64,000 bases of DNA from a bacterium (GTDB lineage Bacteria > Cyanobacteriota > Vampirovibrionia > Gastranaerophilales > Gastranaerophilaceae). Within the stretch, counting starts at the first letter, position 1. Every line of letters starts with the position of its first letter. The position numbers and the translations under genes are program-made. Below the pieces are notes generated by a model, which made no database searches, was not told the origin of the DNA, and worked only from the letters and a program-made list of their open reading frames with translations. Below, in pieces: positions 53,751 to 61,452 of this stretch. The stretch spans positions 49,369-113,368 of the forward strand of contig JAFVAR010000023.1 of assembly GCA_017480425.1 (NCBI GenBank), given 5' to 3'.

Positions 53751-55303
53751 ACTAAGCTTCCTTCTTTTTCCCGAACTACCGTATCCGTAAGTAAAAATGA
53801 AAATTCACTTCCTTTATTTAAAACACTTTCAAGCCATATTTTCCCGCCGTGTGACTCAATTATCTGGCGAGACAGATATAACCCCAATCCGGTTCCCGTT
53901 GAACGTTTTTTGCTGGTACCCTGCGAAAATCTTTGGAACATATTCGGAATATCCTCCTGAGGGATACCGCTTCCGTTATCTGAAACAGAAAATATCAAAT
54001 CCTTTGCTTCCGTCTTAAGAGTTATAACAACTTTCCCGCCTTCTTGAGTATAATTAATTGCATTTCCGCACAAATTACAAATTACTCTTCTGAGTTCTGA
54101 GCGATCTGCATTTATTTCCACATCATTAAATCCGCAATCTATACTGAAATCTATATTTTTAGATTTTGCAAGCGGCATAAGTTCGTCATAAACCTGCTTA
54201 ACCAGATTATATATATTAAAGTTTGTCTTTGTGAGAGTAAGCTTATCCGCATCATACTTATATACTTCCAACAGAGCGTTTACAAGTCCTAACAAATCCT
54301 CATTGCTTTTCTGCATTGTAGATAAAAGCAGGGTTTGTTTCTCATCCAAATTTCCCAATGCGCCGTTTAAAAAAAATGTTAATGTTTGTATCGCTGCAAG
54401 CAGCGGAGTTCTTAGGTCATGTGTAAGAGTTGCAATAAAATCATCTCTGAGTTTGTCAGCCTTTTTCTGCTCAGTTACATTTCTTATCACCCCGACAAAA
54501 CGTTTAAATTTGTCATCCGGATTTATTCTTGCAAAGCTCACTTCTATCGGGATTTCACTGTTTGAAAGAGGATTCTTTATGAAAAAATCCCTCAGCAGAA
54601 TATCGTTGTCATCTGCTTGATGAAGCGCCTTTGATACAAATGTTTTCTTGCCAAACAAATAATCATCAATAGAAGAATTGACTAATTTATTACTAACGTG
54701 TCCTATTAACGTTTCACACGCAGGATTTACCTGTTCTATAATTCCATCTTCATTCAGAATAACAATACCGTCTGCACAATAATTGACAATTCCTTCCAAC
54801 TTTGCATTTGACTGCCTTAAGTCCGCAGTACGCTCAGCAACAATCTGCTCTAAATTGTGAGAATAATTTTCCAATTCCTTTTTCGCTGCTTCAAGTTCTT
54901 CTATCTTTGCCCTCAGCTCACTAAGCAAGTAACTTCTTTCAATACCGTTTTTTATATTTATAATTAAGTCATCGTTATTCCATGGTTTTTCTATATAACG
55001 ATACAAACCTATTTCATTAATTGCTTTTATTGCATTTTCTTTATCCGCATACCCCGTTAAAAGAATTTTACTAACTTCAGGATATAATTTTTTTACTTCC
55101 TTTAAGAACTCTAATCCGTTCATATCAGGCATTAAAAAATCAGATATAACTAAATCAGGCTGATTTTCCTTTAAAAAATTCAAAGCCTCGATTGGAGAAT
55201 TAAAAAAATGTGCATCAGAAAATCCTTCAACTTTTAGCAATGCCTTAAAAGCTGAAGTCACAATCTTTTCATCATCGACTACAACAATCTTCCCCTTGTC
55301 CAT
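53747..55303 (-). CDS. Receiver-PAS-histidine kinase
   Basis: 518 residues, no membrane segment. Receiver 1-120 (Asp55 in VISDFLMPD), Glu-rich coiled coil (about 125-165), PAS domain (about 165-285; NYCADGIVILNEDGIIEQVN), HisKA with His in THDLRTPL, and HATPase with NADRSELRRVICNLCGNAINYT, DNGSGI and GTGLGLYLSRQI. It senses cytoplasmic signals or a phosphoryl relay. First gene of a three-gene operon, followed by its likely regulator. Confidence 0.92.
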   Translation of the reverse strand: MDKGKIVVVDDEKIVTSAFKALLKVEGFSDAHFFNSPIEALNFLKENQPDLVISDFLMPDMNGLEFLKEVKKLYPEVSKILLTGYADKENAIKAINEIGLYRYIEKPWNNDDLIINIKNGIERSYLLSELRAKIEELEAAKKELENYSHNLEQIVAERTADLRQSNAKLEGIVNYCADGIVILNEDGIIEQVNPACETLIGHVSNKLVNSSIDDYLFGKKTFVSKALHQADDNDILLRDFFIKNPLSNSEIPIEVSFARINPDDKFKRFVGVIRNVTEQKKADKLRDDFIATLTHDLRTPLLAAIQTLTFFLNGALGNLDEKQTLLLSTMQKSNEDLLGLVNALLEVYKYDADKLTLTKTNFNIYNLVKQVYDELMPLAKSKNIDFSIDCGFNDVEINADRSELRRVICNLCGNAINYTQEGGKVVITLKTEAKDLIFSVSDNGSGIPQEDIPNMFQRFSQGTSKKRSTGTGLGLYLSRQIIESHGGKIWLESVLNKGSEFSFLLTDTVVREKEGSLV

Positions 55304-55410
55304 ATTCCTATATTAACCCAAATATCTTTATTAGACAAATTATTAACATTTATAAATAATATGGTATAATCATCCATGAGAGAAACTAATTTAAATTTGG
55401 AGTTTTATAA

Positions 55411-56157
55411 ATGAAAAAAGGATTTACTTTATCTGAGATACTCATAACTATAGGAATTGTAGGTGTTGTATCAGCAATAGTTGTTCCGAATATAAGTGCA
55501 AAAATTACCCGTAATACTATCGGCTCATCTCTTGCACGTGCGGTCGAACTTACCGAAACCGGCATGGCAAACATAATTCAAACTGCAAATGACAGAACCG
55601 ATGAAGCAAATATATCAACACTAAGTGCACTTAGACGCTCCGATTTTGGCGGGAATAACAACGTCCTTCTTGTTCTTCAAAATAACAGAGACACTTTACT
55701 TGGAGATTTGACAATAAGTTATACTAATTTACAAACTGCAACTCCTCCTAATGGTTATGATAACAGAAACGGAAATGTATACCAATTCAAAAAAGTTAAA
55801 TCTTACTTAATTTATGTTCCAAATGCTGTAAACTTAACAAGCTTTGTTGATAGAAACGGAATTACACGAGCTGTTGAACCGAATGAAGTCATCAGAAACG
55901 TATTTCTTGATGCAAACGGTGCAGACCAGCCAAATGAATTAGGAAAAGATATTTTCTTATTCGGCTTAACAGATTCGGGACATCTTGTTCCTGCAGGGTC
56001 ACAAGCTTATAATAATAATATATGGAACGGCAGCATTCAGATGAATTGTGGCGGAGATACTATACCTAATGGCAATGATGCAAACGGCAATGATATGCGA
56101 CTTTCTTGCGCTGCAAGAGTAGTAAATGACGGTTACAAAATTAATTACAATTATTAA
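55411..56157 (+). CDS. Type IV pilin-like / pseudopilin protein
   Basis: The 248-residue protein starts MKKGFTLSEILITIGIV, a class III signal with Gly-Phe cleavage and Glu at +5. Body Asn-rich; contains LGKDIFLFGLTDSGHLVPAG and ends INYNY, as does the protein at 4605-5375. These two are paralogues of one lineage family. It is followed by the PC4-like gene after 22 bases and then by signalling genes, so it may be in the same transcription unit. Confidence 0.85.
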   Translation: MKKGFTLSEILITIGIVGVVSAIVVPNISAKITRNTIGSSLARAVELTETGMANIIQTANDRTDEANISTLSALRRSDFGGNNNVLLVLQNNRDTLLGDLTISYTNLQTATPPNGYDNRNGNVYQFKKVKSYLIYVPNAVNLTSFVDRNGITRAVEPNEVIRNVFLDANGADQPNELGKDIFLFGLTDSGHLVPAGSQAYNNNIWNGSIQMNCGGDTIPNGNDANGNDMRLSCAARVVNDGYKINYNY

Positions 56158-56179
56158 TATAAAAAAGGAGAAAACAAAA

Positions 56180-56413
56180 ATGGCAGGAAAATTATTAGCT
56201 AGCATTCAAAGAACAGACACAGAACAATTACAAATTTCAATATCAGAATACAGAGGGAAAAGCTATTTCAATTTGAGAATATTCTACACAACGGATGACG
56301 GTGCAACTTGGCTTCCTACAAAAAAAGGCGTAACTTTTGCTCCTGATCAGCTTGATATACTATCTGACGCAATTGAAGAAGCTAAAAAAGAATTTATGAC
56401 AGAAGAAGAATAG
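56180..56413 (+). CDS. PC4/YdbC-like single-strand-DNA-binding protein (77 aa)
   Basis: ISEYRGKSYFNLRIFYTTDDGATWLPTKKGVTF carries the strand pattern of transcriptional coactivator PC4/p15 domains, which bind single-stranded DNA as dimers. The start at 56180 is chosen because AAAGGAG precedes it. The protein is encoded between a pseudopilin and a sensor kinase gene. Confidence 0.75.
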   Translation: MAGKLLASIQRTDTEQLQISISEYRGKSYFNLRIFYTTDDGATWLPTKKGVTFAPDQLDILSDAIEEAKKEFMTEEE

Positions 56414-56435
56414 TCGAAAGCTGATAAATTTAATT

Positions 56436-57152
56436 ATGAATGATTCTGTAAAAGACGAATTTATATCAACAGTATCACACGAAATGAGAACCCCTCTTAC
56501 AAGTATAAGAGGGTTTTCTCAAACTCTTTTGAATTCGTGGGATAAAATTGACGAAGAAAACAAAAAAAAGTTTGTAAAAATCATCGAAGAACAATCAAAC
56601 AGGCTTATTCATCTTGTTGAAAATATCTTGACTGTTTCAAAAGTTAATGCGGAAAATTTTGTTCTTAAAAAAGTAAATATAAATTCAGGTATAGAAAAAA
56701 TTATACCAATGTTTACGGAACAATATAAATTTCACAAAATCATCTTTGAGCCAATGGTTAACTTACCGCCGGCACTTGCGGATGAAGATAAATTTCAGCA
56801 GGTTATGACAAACCTTATAGATAACGGATGCAAGTACTCAGAAGAAGGTAAAACCCTTACGGTTAAAACAGGTACAGAAAACAACCTTATTTTTGTAAGC
56901 ATTCAAGATCAAGGAGTAGGAATAAAACAAGAAGATTTTTCAAAATTATTCCAAAAATTCAGCAGACTGGAAAACCACTTAACAAGCAAAACTCAAGGTA
57001 ACGGACTTGGTTTGTACATAACAAAACAAATTGTTGAAAAAATGGGCGGAAGTATAACCGTAACATCTAAAGAAGGCAAAGGCACAACATTTACTGTTTA
57101 CTTTAAAGTCTACAATGAAGAGGAGGCTCTAAAATGTTCTCAACAGTCTTGA
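56436..57152 (+). CDS. Stand-alone histidine kinase core
   Basis: 238 residues without any sensor or membrane segment. HisKA with His15 (STVSHEMRTPLTSI) and HATPase with FQQVMTNLIDNGCKYS, DQGVGI and GNGLGLYITKQIV. It probably relies on another protein for input. Its last 19 bases overlap the next regulator, suggesting translational coupling. Confidence 0.9.
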   Translation: MNDSVKDEFISTVSHEMRTPLTSIRGFSQTLLNSWDKIDEENKKKFVKIIEEQSNRLIHLVENILTVSKVNAENFVLKKVNINSGIEKIIPMFTEQYKFHKIIFEPMVNLPPALADEDKFQQVMTNLIDNGCKYSEEGKTLTVKTGTENNLIFVSIQDQGVGIKQEDFSKLFQKFSRLENHLTSKTQGNGLGLYITKQIVEKMGGSITVTSKEGKGTTFTVYFKVYNEEEALKCSQQS

Positions 57153-58411
57153 TTATAGACAAACGTCCCGAGCTATCCGTAAAGTATAAAAAATCCGTAG
57201 TAAATTCTGAAACCTCTGCAATCATTGCTCACAATTTGAACGACGGATTAAAATTTATTCAATCGGAAGAACCGGATATGATAATCGTATCTGATACAAT
57301 AGAAGAACAACTTCCGAATTTTTGCAGAAGAATACGCTCTCTTACTTATAACACAAGGCCTGTGATAATTGCGCTTTCTAAATCAGCAGATTCAGACGAC
57401 AGAATAAAAACGCTGGAAAGCGGAGCTGATGACTTTATAAGTGAGCCTGTGAATATCGAAGAATTCAAAACAAGAATTCAAGCACACTTAAGACGGGACA
57501 TAGAATCAAATTTAGATAATAAAACACTACTTCCGAATAAAAAAATAACGGAAAAATGTTTAAAAAGGGTTCTTAATTCTGATTTGAAGCATGCAGTATT
57601 ATTAATAACTCTTCAAAATATGGAAAGCTATAAAGCAGTTTATACTGAAGTCGCCTCAGATAAGTTAATACAAACATTTTCTGCAATAACGAAATCTTCT
57701 CTTGAAGAGGAAGACTTTTTCGGACAACTTGATGAAAACAATTTTATTATAATAACAAATATATACAGAGCTGAAAAACTTGCGGCATTTTTAACATTTG
57801 CATTTGACACTGTTGTGCCAAAATTTTATTCCGAAACTGATTCAAAAAGAGGATACATAATCCTTAGTGGTGACAGGTTGGCCGGAATGAGAGCTAATTT
57901 TGTATCAATATTAATTGGCGGACTTGTCGATAATTTTCAAATGACAGAATCCGTAAATGCACTTTTGGAAAGGCTCTATAATGTAAGAAACATTGCAAAA
58001 GTACATTCCGGCTCGAATTATGCAATCGACAGACTGCGCTTGTCAGGAGAAAATTCCGTAGCAGACACATCAAACGCAAATAAAATTTATATTAAAGAAA
58101 ATGACACTGCTCTATCACTGCTTTTGAGAACAACACTTGAACTTCAGGGATATGATATCGCAAATGAATTAAATCCGGAAGACTCTGTGCAGCCGGGAAT
58201 TATCATCATGGATTCAAACGACGATTTATCTGCGCTTGAAATATGCACAGAATTAAAAAATAACGCCAAATTTGTTAATACAAAAATTATTGTAACCTCT
58301 ACTGTACACGATAAAACAGCAATACTAAATTCCGGTGCAGACTTGTATTTACCTAAACCTTACGAAATACATGAATTAATAAGCTGGATAGAATACCTCA
58401 AAAAGTACTAA
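57134..58411 (+). CDS. Response regulator: receiver - degenerate GGDEF - receiver
   Basis: 425 residues in three parts. The first receiver (1-120) has Ser53 at the phospho-acceptor position (MIIVSDTIEE), with an Asp next to it, so it may not be phosphorylated in the normal way. The middle (about 135-300) resembles a GGDEF domain (LLPNKKITEK, GQLDENNFIII) but has lost the GG(D/E)EF site, so no cyclic-di-GMP synthesis is expected. The last receiver (about 310-425) keeps its Asp (IIIMDSNDD) and Lys (PKPYEIHEL). It has no DNA-binding domain. It is coupled to the kinase upstream. Confidence 0.85.
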   Translation: MFSTVLIIDKRPELSVKYKKSVVNSETSAIIAHNLNDGLKFIQSEEPDMIIVSDTIEEQLPNFCRRIRSLTYNTRPVIIALSKSADSDDRIKTLESGADDFISEPVNIEEFKTRIQAHLRRDIESNLDNKTLLPNKKITEKCLKRVLNSDLKHAVLLITLQNMESYKAVYTEVASDKLIQTFSAITKSSLEEEDFFGQLDENNFIIITNIYRAEKLAAFLTFAFDTVVPKFYSETDSKRGYIILSGDRLAGMRANFVSILIGGLVDNFQMTESVNALLERLYNVRNIAKVHSGSNYAIDRLRLSGENSVADTSNANKIYIKENDTALSLLLRTTLELQGYDIANELNPEDSVQPGIIIMDSNDDLSALEICTELKNNAKFVNTKIIVTSTVHDKTAILNSGADLYLPKPYEIHELISWIEYLKKY

Positions 58412-59211
58412 AATTTTCTGTATTTGAGGCTTTCATAAAAATATTGAACCAAATCTTCACTCTTTTTTCTTCCGGAAGAATCTTTTGTAAACATTCCATA
58501 TATCTCTGAGTCGAAAAATCCATTTTCATATAGATGTTTGTTAGGCCAACCGTTAAACATATCAAAGTTTCCAAGCACGATTGAACAAGATTTTGTCAAA
58601 ATTTTACCTAATTTTTGTGCAAGTTCTAAAACGGATTCTTTTGGTAAATACGGCCAAAAATTTCTGCACAATAGAATGGTATTTTCATTAGGCAGTTTTT
58701 CTACATCCTCCAATATGTTTCCCTGTGAAAAAATCACCTTGTCTTTAAGTTCGGGTCTTACTGCAATGTCTATTAACTTTTCACCCTTTTTTGAAAGAAC
58801 ATCAAAATATCTTTCTAAATTATATCCTGTCTGCCACCTCATTGTTCTAAGCTCATCGTCGGTCACTTGAAATAGTCCTCTTTTTGCCAAATCTATATTT
58901 TCATAGTCCAAATCTTTAGCAATTATCGGGAAAAACTTTTTTGCTTTTTCTCCTAAAACCGTTATGAGCTTTGCCGCAAGTGAATACGCTTCTTCTCCGT
59001 TAGAGCAGGCGTGACATACAATATTTACTTTGTCATCTGCTTTATACATTTCATCAATATAACGCACAAAACTGTCCCAGTCTAAATCATTCCTAAAAAA
59101 AGTTGTTGTTGTGTAAAATGAATAATCGTCCGCAAGTTTTTTTTCCGAATAAGAATTAAAACAAGGATTATATTTTGGTTGATTAAAATTTATAACAGAA
59201 TTAATTCGCAT
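58408..59211 (-). CDS. CheR-like methyltransferase
   Basis: 267 residues from ATG 59211 (a longer frame to a GTG at 59301 adds about 30 residues without support). Seen: TTTTFFRNDLDWDSF (substrate/SAM region), CSNGEEAYSLA (69-79, SAM-binding), AKDLDYENIDLAKRGLFQVTDDEL and CRNFWPYLP. CheR methylates receptor glutamates, but no chemoreceptor genes lie near it and the N-terminal helical part is short. Its 3' end overlaps the convergent regulator's stop by 4 bases. Confidence 0.85.
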   Translation of the reverse strand: MRINSVINFNQPKYNPCFNSYSEKKLADDYSFYTTTTFFRNDLDWDSFVRYIDEMYKADDKVNIVCHACSNGEEAYSLAAKLITVLGEKAKKFFPIIAKDLDYENIDLAKRGLFQVTDDELRTMRWQTGYNLERYFDVLSKKGEKLIDIAVRPELKDKVIFSQGNILEDVEKLPNENTILLCRNFWPYLPKESVLELAQKLGKILTKSCSIVLGNFDMFNGWPNKHLYENGFFDSEIYGMFTKDSSGRKKSEDLVQYFYESLKYRKF

Positions 59212-59560
59212 AATAAATAAAAACCCGTAATAAAATAATTTGCTTAGCTTGAAAACTTGCAAAAAATTTTTGATGTGATATTTTAGAAAGGTAAGTCGCA
59301 CCTATGCAGTTCAGCTAGGGTCGTCCATGAAGAAGTGTCCGGCAGACAGTTTGGAATGGAGCAGACAAGTCAGAAACCGTAAGGTTTTTGTGAGAAGTTT
59401 AGAGAATAAAATGCTTTGGACAGCGACAAACGTTGACAACTTAATAGCGGATTTGCGGACGGCATTCTTGTCGGATAGCGAACAGATTGAGTGGACAGGC
59501 ACGAATTGCCGAAAATAAAACTCTGTGAGCGTGGAGCAAATCCAAGACAACAACAGATAT
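59212..59560. other. Gene-poor stretch before tRNA-Arg
   Basis: About 350 bases. From about 59285 to 59560 base composition is more GC-rich than the surroundings. A 63-codon plus-strand frame (59327-59518) exists but has no ribosome-binding site and no recognisable motif; I do not call it. A small hairpin (AAACCGTAAGGTTT) lies near 59375. No structured-RNA family is recognised. Confidence 0.5.
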
Positions 59561-59634
59561 GCGTCCGTAGCTCAGCTGGATAGAGCATCTGCCTTCTAAG
59601 CAGAGGGTCGCGCGTTCGAATCGCGCCGGGCGTA
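59561..59634 (+). tRNA. tRNA-Arg (anticodon TCT)
   Basis: A complete cloverleaf: acceptor GCGTCCG/CGGGCGT (one G-U pair at the first base), D arm GCTC/GAGC, anticodon stem TCTGC/GCAGA with loop CTTCTAA (anticodon TCT), T stem GCGCG/CGCGC with TTCGAAT loop. The 3' CCA is not encoded. It reads AGA codons and is followed at once by a terminator. Confidence 0.93.
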
Positions 59635-59642
59635 AATTAAAG
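59619..59642 (+). repeat. 24-bp direct repeat, copy 1 (3' end of tRNA-Arg)
   Basis: The repeat AATCGCGCCGGGCGTAAATT plus AAAG spans the last bases of the tRNA and the start of its terminator. The same 24 bases recur at 59822-59845, 203 bases downstream. Confidence 0.85.
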
Positions 59643-59674
59643 GAGATAGATTATTTCTATCTCCTTTAATTTTT
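59636..59674 (+). terminator. Terminator of tRNA-Arg
   Basis: TTAAAGGAGATAGA and TCTATCTCCTTTAA form a 14-bp stem with a 5-base loop, followed by TTTTT. Confidence 0.85.
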
Positions 59675-59821
59675 GTTTGGCAGGCGATTTGACCGCCAAA
59701 TGCGTAAGCATTTTATCGCGTTCGGCGGATTTTTTGCAGAGAGCGGAGGACTTTTGCGAAAAGAATGCTAATTCTTTGAAGCAAAATCCGTAGACTCGTT
59801 TAACGCAAAAAATCCAAGAGA

Positions 59822-59845
59822 AATCGCGCCGGGCGTAAATTAAAG
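59822..59845 (+). repeat. 24-bp direct repeat, copy 2 (isolated tRNA 3' end)
   Basis: Exact copy of the tRNA-Arg 3' end and the adjoining bases, without the rest of the tRNA. A second terminator follows at once, as after the intact gene. Such a copied tRNA end is what a site-specific integration or a tRNA duplication leaves; the intervening 200 bases hold no integrase. Confidence 0.8.
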
Positions 59846-59878
59846 AGGATTGGTTCTTCCAATCCTCTTTAATTTTTA
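59839..59878 (+). terminator. Second terminator, after the repeat copy
   Basis: TTAAAGAGGATTGG and CCAATCCTCTTTAA form a 14-bp stem with a short loop, followed by TTTTTATT. It has the same layout as the terminator after the intact tRNA but a different stem sequence. Confidence 0.8.
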
Positions 59879-60127
59879 TTTGCACTAAGATTTGAACGCA
59901 TTTTGCGCTTGAGCAAGTGAGCGTAGGAGTTTTCTTAGAAGTTCGGCATAATTTGTTAAATAATATCACTCTAACTCTATCCTCAAGAGAATAGGGAAAA
60001 CAAGCAGACAAACTAGTAACATCTAACTTACATTACAGTAAGTCTTACACTCCCCCTCACAATTCCCTTTCTAGTAAATTTACAGCACCTATTGTATAAT
60101 TAAGTACAACATGGAGTCTTAAGAAGT

Positions 60128-61369
60128 ATGAATTTTAGGAATATTGTAAAAAAATACAACGATATAAATTTAGTTGTAAGGATTCTTGCAGGAATATTAT
60201 TGGGTATAGCGCTTGCCGCAAGTCTACCGCAGGTTCAATATATAGGAATTTTAGGAGATTTATTTGTAGGTGCTCTTAAAGCTATTGCTCCGCTCTTAGT
60301 ACTTATACTTGTCATAAGTTCAATTGCGCAGTCTAAAGAAAAACCTGACGGAAGATTCAGAACCGTAATATTTTTCTATCTTTTTTCGACATTTATCTCT
60401 GCTGCCGTTGCAGTTTGCGCAAGCTATTTATTCCCGCAAACTCTTATTTTTTCGGGTACTGAAACCGCATATTCCGCTCCGGCTTCGCTTGGAGAAGTTG
60501 TTCATAATTTATTGATAAATATTGTCGTTAATCCTATATCTTCACTAACTGAAGGCAATTATTTGGGAATACTTTTCTGGGCAATTATCACCGGAATTGC
60601 GCTAAAGTCAGTCGCATCAGATACGACAAAAGTCCTGCTATCGGATGCTTCCCAATGCATTTCAAAAGTGGTAACCTTAATTATAGAATTTGCACCATTT
60701 GGAATTATGGGTCTTGTATATAGCGCTGTTTCATCAAACGGAATTGATATTTTTACCGTATACGGAAAAATGATACTTCTCCTTGCAGGGTGTATGTTTT
60801 TTGTATACTTTGTTTCAAACCCGATTATTGTATTTTGCGCAATTAAAAAAAATCCGTATCCCTTAATACTAAAATGCTTTAAAGAAAGCGGTATAACTGC
60901 CTTTTTTACAAGAAGTTCTGCCGCAAACATACCAATGAATATGGCTCTATGCGAGCGTTTGGGTCTGGATAAGGATTTGTATTCAATTTCAATTCCTCTC
61001 GGCGCAACAATCAATATGAACGGTGCTGCAATAACTATTTCCGTAATGACACTTGCGGCAGTCAGCACTTTAGGAATCTCTGTAAGCATTTTTTCGGCAT
61101 TATTATTAAGTATATTGTCAACTTTTGCAGCATGCGGAGCATCAGGAGTTGCCGGCGGTTCTCTTTTATTAATTCCGCTCGCTTGCTCTTTGTTTGGAAT
61201 CCCTAATGACATTGCAATCCAAGTTGTAGGAGTCGGATTTATAATCGGTGTAATTCAAGACAGTTTGGAAACTGCACTGAATTCTTCCGGAGATGCTATA
61301 TTTAGTGCCACGGCAGAATACTACCAGATGTTAAGACACGGAAAAGAAATTCCGGAGTTTAAAAACTAA
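60128..61369 (+). CDS. sstT: Na+/serine-threonine symporter
   Basis: The 413-residue inner-membrane carrier of the DAACS family imports Ser and Thr with Na+. Seen: about eight membrane helices and two re-entrant loops with TRSSAANIPMNMALCERLGLDKDLYSISIPLGATINMNGAA, followed by GVAGGSLLLIPLACSLFG and GVIQDSLETALNSSGD. This matches SstT more closely than GltP. It sits alone between the tRNA region and copy 4 of the promoter element. Confidence 0.92.
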   Translation: MNFRNIVKKYNDINLVVRILAGILLGIALAASLPQVQYIGILGDLFVGALKAIAPLLVLILVISSIAQSKEKPDGRFRTVIFFYLFSTFISAAVAVCASYLFPQTLIFSGTETAYSAPASLGEVVHNLLINIVVNPISSLTEGNYLGILFWAIITGIALKSVASDTTKVLLSDASQCISKVVTLIIEFAPFGIMGLVYSAVSSNGIDIFTVYGKMILLLAGCMFFVYFVSNPIIVFCAIKKNPYPLILKCFKESGITAFFTRSSAANIPMNMALCERLGLDKDLYSISIPLGATINMNGAAITISVMTLAAVSTLGISVSIFSALLLSILSTFAACGASGVAGGSLLLIPLACSLFGIPNDIAIQVVGVGFIIGVIQDSLETALNSSGDAIFSATAEYYQMLRHGKEIPEFKN

Positions 61370-61397
61370 AAATTTCTTTACACAAAAAATTAATTTA

Positions 61398-61428
61398 GCA
61401 ATTTTTTCTGACAAAAAATCTTTATATA
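61398..61428 (+). promoter_or_regulatory. Putative novel promoter element, copy 4
   Basis: GCAATT at 61398, 17 bases, TTTATATATATAAG from 61421, then 24 bases from the box to the ATG at 61453, with AGGGA as ribosome-binding site. Identical boxes and spacing to copies 1 and 2. Confidence 0.65.
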
Positions 61429-61452
61429 TATAAGAATTTTGTCAGGGATATT

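Larger units (their letters stand above)
59635..60127. other. Gap between tRNA-Arg and sstT
   Basis: Holds two tRNA-type terminators, the second copy of the 24-bp repeat and about 160 bases of GC-richer sequence between them (59675-59821). A 124-codon minus-strand frame (59637-60011) crosses both terminators and the repeat and is taken as spurious. The sstT promoter probably lies in the last 60 bases (GTATAATTAAG). Confidence 0.5.

Noticed and set aside
59327..59518. 63-codon plus-strand open frame before tRNA-Arg
   Set aside because: No ribosome-binding site, no motif, and it lies in a stretch of unusual composition; left uncalled.
59637..60011. 124-codon minus-strand open frame next to tRNA-Arg
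   Set aside because: It crosses two terminators and the tRNA-end repeat and has no ribosome-binding site or domain.
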